Source: an uncultured Kiritimatiellota bacterium (GTDB lineage: Bacteria > Verrucomicrobiota > Kiritimatiellia > RFP12 > UBA1067). From it: a stretch of DNA of 64,000 bases. The translations under genes were made by a program, and so were the position numbers. The stretch covers positions 62,001-126,000 of the forward strand of contig CAKTZI010000002.1 of NCBI GenBank assembly GCA_934635385.1, in the 5' to 3' direction. Within the stretch, counting starts at the first letter, position 1, and the number at the start of each line of letters is the position of its first letter. The notes below the pieces were generated by a model that made no database searches, was not told where the DNA came from, and saw only the letters and a list, made by a program, of their open reading frames with translations. This document shows positions 58,749 through 64,000 of this stretch, one piece after another.

Positions 58749-59132
58749 TCAGGCGGTCGCGTGCGGCGTCTTCGGCAGCTCGTGGCGGACGATCTCGGCG
58801 CGCTTCAGGTAGATGACGTCCTCGGCGATGTTGGTCGCGAGGTCGCCGAGGCGCTCGATCTGTCCGTTCGTCTTGAGGATGGTGACGACGCGGCGGAGGT
58901 CGGTCGCGACAGGCTGGTAGAGCGCGAGGATGTCGAGGCATTTCTCCTCGATGGCGTTCTCGGCGAGGTCGATGGCCGTGTCGCCGTCGATGACGGCGTC
59001 GGCGAGGGCCGCGTCCTCGCGCTCCAGGGCGCGAAGCGCCGCCTTGACGGCGGCCTCGGCTCGTTCCGCGTTTTCCCGCAGGTCGTTCTTGAGGACTGCG
59101 AGGGCTTCTTCGAAGTGTACTTTCATGGTCAT
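58749..59132 (-). CDS. phoU: half-length PhoU-like phosphate regulator
   Basis: This 127-residue protein matches one PhoU helical repeat (MKVHFEEALAVLKNDL; LEREDAALADAVIDGDTAIDLAENAIEEKCLDILALYQPVATDLRRVVTILK; IERLGDLATNIAEDVIYLKR). Normal PhoU has about 220 residues with two such repeats; here the second is missing and the chain ends in ELPKTPHATA. PhoU represses phosphate uptake through the Pst system and PhoR. A single repeat might act as a dimer. GGAGG lies 10 bases before ATG 59132, inside the pstB end. The gene follows pstB with one intervening base. Confidence 0.82.
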   Translation of the reverse strand: MTMKVHFEEALAVLKNDLRENAERAEAAVKAALRALEREDAALADAVIDGDTAIDLAENAIEEKCLDILALYQPVATDLRRVVTILKTNGQIERLGDLATNIAEDVIYLKRAEIVRHELPKTPHATA

Positions 59133-59133
59133 G

Positions 59134-59895
59134 TTAGCCGAACCTCCCGGAGACGTAGTCTTCCGTTTGCTTGTTTTTGGGGTTAGTGAAGATTTCCTTG
59201 GTCGGGCCAACCTCGACGATGCGGCCCTTGTAGAAGAAGGCCGTCACGTCCGAGATGCGCGAGGCCTGCTGCATGTTGTGCGTGACGATGACGATCGTGA
59301 AGCGGGTGCGCAGGCGCGCCATCAGCTCCTCGATCTTCAGCGTGCCGACGGGGTCGATCGCGCTCGTCGGCTCGTCCATGAGCAGAACTTCCGGCTCGGC
59401 CGCGATGGCGCGGGCGATGCAGAGGCGCTGCTGCTGTCCGCCGGAGAGGGCGGTGCCGGGCTCGCCCAGCTTGTCCTTGACCTCGTCCCAGAGGGCGGCG
59501 CCGCGCAGGGCCTCCTCGACGCGATGCTCGATCTCGCGGCGGTTCATCTTGAAGTGAAGCCTGAGCGGGTAGGCGACGTTGTCGAAGACGCTCATCGGGA
59601 ACGGCGTCGGCTTCTGGAAGATCATGCCGACGCGCCGCCGCAGCTCGAGCCGGTCGACGTCGGGCGCGAGGATGTTCTTGCCGTCGAGCAGCACTTCGCC
59701 TTCCGCCCGCTGGCCGCGATGCAGCTCGTAGATGCGGTTGTAGATCCTGAGGTGTGTCGACTTGCCGCAGCCTGACGGGCCGATGACGGCGGTGATCTTG
59801 TTCGCCTCGACGGCGAGGTCGTTGTCGAACAGGGCCTGATGTTCGCCGTAGAAGAAGTTGAGGTTCTTCGTGACGATCTTGTAGTTCTGTTTCAT
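59134..59895 (-). CDS. pstB: phosphate ABC transporter ATP-binding protein
   Basis: This 253-residue ATPase powers phosphate import. Walker A is AVIGPSGCGKSTHLRIYNR. The PstB-specific RRRVGMIFQKPTPFPMSVFDNVAYPLRL is present, the signature is LSGGQQQRLCIARAIA, and Walker B is VLLMDEPTSAIDP. YYAAMKQNYK is the frame upstream; ATG 59895 fits the family and lies 8 bases after a CATACT -10 box. It has its own Pho-type promoter, separate from pstCA, and is followed by phoU. Confidence 0.95.
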   Translation of the reverse strand: MKQNYKIVTKNLNFFYGEHQALFDNDLAVEANKITAVIGPSGCGKSTHLRIYNRIYELHRGQRAEGEVLLDGKNILAPDVDRLELRRRVGMIFQKPTPFPMSVFDNVAYPLRLHFKMNRREIEHRVEEALRGAALWDEVKDKLGEPGTALSGGQQQRLCIARAIAAEPEVLLMDEPTSAIDPVGTLKIEELMARLRTRFTIVIVTHNMQQASRISDVTAFFYKGRIVEVGPTKEIFTNPKNKQTEDYVSGRFG

Positions 59896-59903
59896 CGCCG
59901 CGT

Positions 59904-59956
59904 AGTATGCGCTTTCTTTGTTAGGCGCTGATAAGGGGTTTGTGAAGATTTGGTTA
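59904..59956 (-). promoter_or_regulatory. Pho-type promoter of pstB
   Basis: Reading on the minus strand from 59956, four 11-base units begin TAAC, TCAC, TTAT and TAAC; CATACT (59909-59904) follows 14 bases after the start of the last. The pattern and spacing are identical upstream of pstC and pstS. The RAYT repeat block abuts position 59957. Confidence 0.7.
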
Positions 59957-60141
59957 GGGCGCGACGGCCTCGCGGTGTAAGGCGCGCGACGGCCTTTCGG
60001 CGTCGCGGTCAGGACGACAACCGGCGAATAAGGCGAACCTCTCGGCGGCGAACGGGCTTCGCGTTTGCGCGCGGGCGTCCTGCGGCTCTCGCCGAAAGGC
60101 CGAGAGCCACCCAATCTCTCGGCGTCGCGAGGCCGAGAACC
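59957..60141. repeat. REP-type repeat block, left of the RAYT gene
   Basis: This block has palindromic pieces such as GGCTCTCGCC/GGCCGAGAGCC and GCGACG..CGTCGC. It shares GCGCGACGGCCTCGCGG, GACGACAACCGGCGAA and GCGCGCGGGCGTCCTGCGG with 61167-61308 in the same order and orientation. It accounts for the 290 bases between pstB and the RAYT start. Confidence 0.78.
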
Positions 60142-60171
60142 GAACGCCCCCTTGCGGTTTCGGCGCGGTCG

Positions 60172-60180
60172 TGCTATACT
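60172..60180 (+). promoter_or_regulatory. extended -10 promoter of the RAYT gene (leaderless)
   Basis: TGC plus TATACT (60175-60180). ATG 60188 lies 7 bases downstream. Confidence 0.65.
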
Positions 60181-60187
60181 TTCGGCC

Positions 60188-61165
60188 ATGAACGAGTCTC
60201 GCGAGATCGGGCATTTTCGGCGCTTTCACGGGTACGACTACACGCGCGGCGCGGCGATGTTCCTGACCTTTCATCTGGAGCCGCGCGTGCCGCTGTTCGG
60301 GCGCGTGGTCGGCGATCGGATGAACTACTCGCCCGTCGGCATGATCGCGCGGCGCGTGCTGGCGCGGGAGCGCGACCGAACGCCCGACGTGCAGCTCAAG
60401 CGTAGTATCATCATGCCTGAACACGTTCATTTGCGGCTTTATCTGCGCCCTGGCCAGGAAAACGCGCTCATCTCGCTGGGGCGGTTCGTCTACAACTTCA
60501 AGGCCTGGACGCGCAACCGCGCGAAGAAGGAGCTGGGCGTCGAGCTGCGTTGGCAGAAGAACTACCACGACCGCATCTGCCCCTCGCGCGAGATCATCAC
60601 GCTCGCCGACAAGTACATCGACAACAACCCGCGCAAATGGACGCTGATGCATGGCCATCCGCCGCCGCTCAAGGTCGTCGAGCCGCTGGCGGCGGCGTGC
60701 CTGCCGACGAACGAGTGGTGGACGGGCGTCGGGCGCGTCGATTGGCTCGAAGACGCGCGCGTTCGGATCGCGGCGGTGCGGCTGTCGCGGTCGATTCCGT
60801 CCGAGCTGTTTCCGCAGGTCGTCGCGCGGCTCGTGGCGGCGGCCGAAAAGGGGTATGTTCTGGCGGGCACGTGGATTTCGCCGTGCGAGCGCGTCGTCTT
60901 TCAGGAACTGGTTCGGCGGGGCTTTCCGATCATTCGCGGATCGCAAGACCCGCTAGAGCTGGTGTACCGTCCAAAGAACGACGAGCCGCAGCTGTTCGCC
61001 GAGCGGCGCTATCTCGTTCTGTCGCGCGTCTTCGCCGACGGCACGGCGCGCGGCGTCGGCTGGCACGGCATCAACGACGCGCTCGCCGAGATTGGGCGCG
61101 GGCGGGGTACGAGCGTTTACGTTCGGTGGGCGCGGGGCGTCGGGTTGAACTGGGCGTTTGGGTAG
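60188..61165 (+). CDS. REP-associated tyrosine transposase (RAYT) with C-terminal extension
   Basis: This 325-residue Y1-type HUH protein has the IS200/RAYT core. FHGYDYTRGAAMFLTFHLEP is followed by IIMPEHVHLRLYL (HVH metal motif) and ADKYIDNNPRKW with the catalytic Tyr. RAYTs are usually about 150-220 residues; here about 120 extra residues follow, containing LAGTWISPCERVVFQELVRRGFPIIRG, a pattern like DprA/SLOG-type Rossmann folds (inference). It is flanked on both sides by homologous palindromic repeat blocks and sits between pstB and pstA. RAYTs nick and spread REP sequences. Confidence 0.82.
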   Translation: MNESREIGHFRRFHGYDYTRGAAMFLTFHLEPRVPLFGRVVGDRMNYSPVGMIARRVLARERDRTPDVQLKRSIIMPEHVHLRLYLRPGQENALISLGRFVYNFKAWTRNRAKKELGVELRWQKNYHDRICPSREIITLADKYIDNNPRKWTLMHGHPPPLKVVEPLAAACLPTNEWWTGVGRVDWLEDARVRIAAVRLSRSIPSELFPQVVARLVAAAEKGYVLAGTWISPCERVVFQELVRRGFPIIRGSQDPLELVYRPKNDEPQLFAERRYLVLSRVFADGTARGVGWHGINDALAEIGRGRGTSVYVRWARGVGLNWAFG

Positions 61166-61166
61166 A

Positions 61167-61308
61167 GGGCGCGACGGCCTCGCGGCGTCGCGGTCAAGAC
61201 GACAACCGGCGAACGGTAACGGGCTTCGGGTTCGCGCGCGGGCGTCCTGCGGTTCTCGCCGCAAGGCCGAGAGCCACCCGATCTCGCCGCGCCGCAAGGC
61301 CGAGAGCC
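61167..61308. repeat. REP-type repeat block, right of the RAYT gene
   Basis: It matches the left block in order and orientation. It contains TTCTCGCCGCAAGGCCGAGAGCC and GCCGCAAGGCCGAGAGCC hairpins and ends 6 bases before the pstA stop. Confidence 0.78.
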
Positions 61309-61313
61309 TTCCT

Positions 61314-62162
61314 TTAGCGGCGGCGCTGGGCGAGGGCGCGCACGACGACGTTCAGCGCGAGAATCGCGGCGGCGACGACGAGCGCCGCGCCCCAGCCGAC
61401 GCGGTGCATCGCCTCGAACGGCGAGTCCATCGTGGCGTTCGTGATGAAGACGGGCGCGGACGCCGTCGGTCCCGAGAAGTAGTTCGTCGGCCAGGCGTCG
61501 GCGTAGAGCGCCGTGAAGAGCAGCGGGGCCGTCTCGCCCGAGACGCGCGCGACGGCGAGCAGAATGCCCGTCAGAAGCCCGCCCTTCGCCGCGCGGCAGA
61601 CGAGGCCGAGCGTGACGCGGGCGCGCGTCGCGCCGAGCGCGAGGCCCGATTCGCGTAGCGTGTCGGGCACGCCCGCGAGCTGGTCTTCGGCCGTGCGCAC
61701 GACGACCGGGAACATGAGGATCGCGAGCGCGACGGAACCCGCGAAGCCAGAGAAATGGCCTGTCGTCGCGACGAGCACGCCATAGACGAAAAGCCCGACG
61801 ATGACGCTCGGCACGCCCATCAGCGCGTTCACCGTGAAGCGGACGAACCCCGCGAACCGGCCTTCGCGTCCGAACTCGGCGAGGTAGATGCCGGCGGCGA
61901 GGGCGGGCGGAATCGCGAGAATCGCCGCGCCGCCCGTGATGAGCGCCGTGCCGAGCAGCGCGTTCGCGATGCCGCCGCCCACTTCGCCGTAGGGCCTTGA
62001 GGCGTTCGTCAGCAGCTCGCACGAGAGGGCGGGCGCGCCCTCGCGCACAAGCACGTAGAGAATCCAGGCCATGAGGCCGAGCGCAAGCGCCGTCGCGCAC
62101 GCGGAGAAGCCGCGCATCGCGCAGTCGGTCGCCTTTCGGAAAGTCGCGGGTCGGGTTGTCAT
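61314..62162 (-). CDS. pstA: phosphate ABC transporter permease
   Basis: This 282-residue membrane protein has about six helices and pairs with PstC. GGGIANALLGTALITGGAAILAIPPALAAGIYLAEF and MGVPSVIVGLFVYGVLV (EAA-loop region) are typical. VAEDQLAGVPDTLRESGLALGATRARVTLGLV is the conserved loop contacting PstB. The start at 62162 has AAGGAGCTTTC upstream. The spacer to pstC carries GACAACAGACAAAAGACAG, a run also seen before the GH92 fusion gene (near 46320). Confidence 0.92.
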   Translation of the reverse strand: MTTRPATFRKATDCAMRGFSACATALALGLMAWILYVLVREGAPALSCELLTNASRPYGEVGGGIANALLGTALITGGAAILAIPPALAAGIYLAEFGREGRFAGFVRFTVNALMGVPSVIVGLFVYGVLVATTGHFSGFAGSVALAILMFPVVVRTAEDQLAGVPDTLRESGLALGATRARVTLGLVCRAAKGGLLTGILLAVARVSGETAPLLFTALYADAWPTNYFSGPTASAPVFITNATMDSPFEAMHRVGWGAALVVAAAILALNVVVRALAQRRR

Positions 62163-62206
62163 GAAAGCTCCTTCTGTCTTTTGTCTGTTGTCGTCTGTTC
62201 GTGAAC

Positions 62207-63064
62207 TCAGGCTTTGCTCTTGACGAGCCGCTGTGTGACGATCTGAATGCCGAATTCCAGCACGAGCAGAATCGCGCCGAGGCCGAAGAGCGCGCTCTTG
62301 TGAAGACCGTCCGCCTCGGCGAAGTCGTTCGCGAGCGTCGCGGCAATCGTCGTGCATCCCTCGAAGAGCCCCCTCGGAATTTCCGTCACGCCGCCGCAGA
62401 CGAAGAGGACGGCCATCGTCTCGCCGAGGGCGCGGCCGAGGCCGATGAGGATGCCGCCGACGAGGCCGCGCCGCTGGGCGCGCACGACGACGTGCCACGT
62501 GGCCTCCCAGCGCGTGCAGCCGATGCCCCGCGCCGCCTCGACGAGGGCGATTGGCGCCTGCGCGAGCACGTCGCGCATGACGGCGGAGATATAGGGCAGC
62601 ACCATGAGCGTCAGGACGAGCGCCGACGGCAGAAGGCCGAAGCCGGTCGTCTCGACGCCGAGCCGCGCGAGGCCGTCCTGCAGAAGCGGACAGAGGACGA
62701 ACAGCCCCCACATGCCGTAGATGACGCTTGGAATCGCCGCGAGCAGGTCGAGCGCGTGCGCGAGAGGCTTCGCCGCCCACGGCGGCGCGTCATTCACGAA
62801 CAGCGCGGCGGCGAAGGCGAGCGGCACGGCGAAGAGGAGCGCAAGCGCGGTCGTCGCGAGCGTGCCGACGAGAGCCCCCGCCGCGCCGAACGTGCCGGCG
62901 CCCGGATCCCAGTTCGACGAGAAGAGGAACCTGTGGCCCTCTGCGCGCCAGATGCCGGACGAGGCGAACCCCAGCTCGCACACGAGCGCGACGGCGAGGA
63001 CAAGCCCCAAGGCCGCGCCGGCGAAGCAGACGGACTTGAACACGGTATCGACGGAGGTCTTCAC
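62207..63064 (-). CDS. pstC: phosphate ABC transporter permease, GTG start
   Basis: This 285-residue membrane protein has about six helices. FLFSSNWDPGAGTFGAAGALVGTLATTALALLFAVPLAFAAALFV and LAAIPSVIYGMWGLFVL are PstC hallmarks. VEAARGIGCTRWEATWHVVVRAQRRGLVGGILIGLGRALGETMAV is the ATPase-contact loop. The first codon is GTG (63064-63062), with AAGGAAACGAAGAA just upstream. The GTG overlaps the TGA of a 10-codon mini-ORF (GTGA), so coupling is likely. pstA follows after 44 bases. Confidence 0.92.
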   Translation of the reverse strand: MKTSVDTVFKSVCFAGAALGLVLAVALVCELGFASSGIWRAEGHRFLFSSNWDPGAGTFGAAGALVGTLATTALALLFAVPLAFAAALFVNDAPPWAAKPLAHALDLLAAIPSVIYGMWGLFVLCPLLQDGLARLGVETTGFGLLPSALVLTLMVLPYISAVMRDVLAQAPIALVEAARGIGCTRWEATWHVVVRAQRRGLVGGILIGLGRALGETMAVLFVCGGVTEIPRGLFEGCTTIAATLANDFAEADGLHKSALFGLGAILLVLEFGIQIVTQRLVKSKA

Positions 63065-63093
63065 TTCTTCGTTTCCTTCTCTTTCGTTTTCAT
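63061..63093 (-). CDS. 10-codon mini-ORF upstream of pstC
   Basis: The ATG (63093-63091) lies 8 bases after the CATACT -10 box, the position used by the pstB start. It reads MKTKEKETKK and its TGA overlaps the pstC GTG. It may be a leaderless coupling peptide or may be ignored in favour of the GTG with its own ribosome site. Confidence 0.4.
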   Translation of the reverse strand: MKTKEKETKK

Positions 63094-63101
63094 CGCCGCA
63101 C

Positions 63102-63154
63102 AGTATGCGCTTTCTTTGTTAGGCGACGATAAGCGGCGTGTGAGGATTTCGTTA
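63102..63154 (-). promoter_or_regulatory. Pho-type promoter of pstC-pstA
   Basis: Four 11-base units from 63154 downward begin TAAC, TCAC, TTAT and TAAC, with CATACT at 63107-63102. It is a near copy of the pstB promoter. Confidence 0.7.
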
Positions 63155-63200
63155 AGACTCAAACTCCGATGATTGTGGCTCTCGCGTGGAGTTTCAGATT

Positions 63201-63253
63201 TAACACAATTTTCATGAAGACCTTATTTGGGGCTAACAAAGAAATTCCATACT
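63201..63253 (+). promoter_or_regulatory. Pho-type promoter of pstS
   Basis: TAAC (63201), TCAT (63212), TTAT (63223) and TAAC (63234) are 11 bases apart, with CATACT at 63248-63253. GCGGCATCC replaces the ATG found at this place in pstB, so pstS instead uses a longer leader. Confidence 0.7.
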
Positions 63254-63326
63254 ATGCGGCATCCAACAAGGAAAAGGAACACGCCCGGCCAATCCCGGCG
63301 GGGCATAAAAGAAAAGGAGAAAGCAA

Positions 63327-64000
63327 ATGAACACGAAGATGAAATCAACCCTCGCCCTCCTGGGCGCAACCTGCGCGGCCACGGCGGCCTTCGCCGCCGA
63401 CCGTCTCGAACTCAACGGCGCCGGCGGCAGCTTCCCCGCGCCGCTCTACCAGGCGTGGAGCTACGCCTACACGCAATCCGGCCTCGGCGCGAAGGTCAAC
63501 TACCAGTCCGTCGGCTCGTCCGCCGGCATCAGCCAGATCAAGGCGGGCACGATCGACTTCGCGGGCACGGACGCGCCGCTCACCGCAGACGCCTGCAGGG
63601 AAGCCGGCCTCCAGCAGTTCCACATGGTCTCCGGCGCGGTCGTCCCGGCCGTGAACCTGCCCGGCATCGCGGACGGCGCCCTCACGCTTGACGGCGCGAC
63701 CCTCGCCGACATCTACCTCGGCAAGGTCACGCGCTGGAACGACGCGAAGATCGCCGCGCTCAATCCCGGCCTCGCCCTGCCGAACCTGAAGATCACGGTC
63801 GTCCACCGCGGCGACGGCTCCGGCACGACCCACATCTTCACGACCTACCTCTCGGCGGTCTCGCCCGAATGGAAGGAGCGCTTCGGCGCGGCGACCCAGC
63901 TGAAGTGGCCGTGCGGCATCGCCGGACAGAAGAACCCCGGCGTCTGCAACAACGTGCGGCGCATCAAGGGCGCGATCGGCTACACGGAGTACACCTTCGC
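63327..64000 (+). CDS. pstS: phosphate-binding protein PstS, 3' end beyond the window
   Basis: The 224 codons present encode a secreted phosphate-binding protein. The signal peptide ends near TAAFAA (about residue 24). The mature part starts DRLELNGAGGSFPAPLYQAW, has VNYQSVGSSAGISQIKAGTIDFAGTDAPL, and DGSGTTHIFTTYLS, the phosphate-contact segments. It delivers phosphate to PstCAB. The start has GAAAAGGAGAAAGCAA. It is transcribed divergently from pstCA under a matching Pho-type promoter. The gene continues past 64000. Confidence 0.95.
   Translation, partial: MNTKMKSTLALLGATCAATAAFAADRLELNGAGGSFPAPLYQAWSYAYTQSGLGAKVNYQSVGSSAGISQIKAGTIDFAGTDAPLTADACREAGLQQFHMVSGAVVPAVNLPGIADGALTLDGATLADIYLGKVTRWNDAKIAALNPGLALPNLKITVVHRGDGSGTTHIFTTYLSAVSPEWKERFGAATQLKWPCGIAGQKNPGVCNNVRRIKGAIGYTEYTF

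Noticed and set aside
59957..61308. CRISPR array around the RAYT gene
   Set aside because: The repeats are two long blocks with internal palindromes and do not form regular short repeats with unique spacers.
1..64000. tRNA and rRNA genes
   Set aside because: No cloverleaf with a recognisable TTCGANNC arm or rRNA segment was found by eye; a covariance search would be decisive.

Overview
The window is a GC-rich bacterial chromosome segment that fits the PVC superphylum, most likely a Kiritimatiellota- or Lentisphaerota-like gut or anaerobic lineage. This is inferred from several traits together: a PEP-CTERM protein, type III secretion export genes (sctR, sctS, sctU), LamG-type surface proteins beside a XylR-type AraC regulator, a mannan-directed glycosidase cluster, LpxC-like and beta-barrel outer-membrane proteins, and many dispersed palindromic repeats. 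No rRNA, tRNA or CRISPR array was recognised by eye.

Layout. 1-8.5 kb: the nadE 3' end, glyQS, then a dense run from a dCMP deaminase through tpiA, an LRR lipoprotein, a MATE exporter, a membrane glycosyltransferase and dxs. 8.6-16 kb: an O-acetylhomoserine sulfhydrylase, a DUF3034-like barrel, a lower-GC DUF4143 ATPase, and an operon of four secreted proteins ending in a PEP-CTERM protein. 16-17.9 kb: a repeat-rich accessory island with a DinJ/YoeB toxin-antitoxin pair and a broken Fic gene. 17.9-33.8 kb: housekeeping and envelope genes (queC, rluD-like, MsbA-like ABC exporter, galE, pyrK, acpP, a divergent LpxC, ArnT-like and other glycosyltransferases, a two-component system, icd, rbfA). 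33.8-36 kb: sctR-sctS-sctU. 36-53 kb: a XylR/AraC regulator divergent from a 19-G-tract surface protein, followed by a LamG/hydrolase protein, a barrel, a six-hairpin glycosidase, its paralogue fused to GH92, and a GH2 enzyme. 53-57 kb: rpsA, rpmB, secY. 57-64 kb: a PhoB-like regulator, two HMA-like proteins, and a phosphate uptake locus (phoU, pstB, pstA, pstC, pstS) interrupted by a RAYT gene between long repeats.

Gene control has a recurrent style. Most transcription units begin with an extended -10 box (TGnTATAAT) and little visible -35. In about a dozen cases the start codon lies 7-10 bases after the hexamer, so the predicted transcript begins on or just before the ATG and lacks a leader. 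Units with a normal leader carry AAGGAG-type ribosome sites. Three phosphate promoters share four 11-base TnAy units at fixed distance from the -10, which suggests a Pho box and ties the PhoB-like regulator to the pst genes.

The glycosidase block (XylR/AraC regulator, GH92, GH2, six-hairpin enzymes, LamG proteins and a barrel) reads as a polysaccharide-use locus for mannose-containing glycans, with a surface protein that may switch by slippage in a G tract. Short dispersed repeats lie between genes and also inside coding regions, where they stay in frame as linkers.
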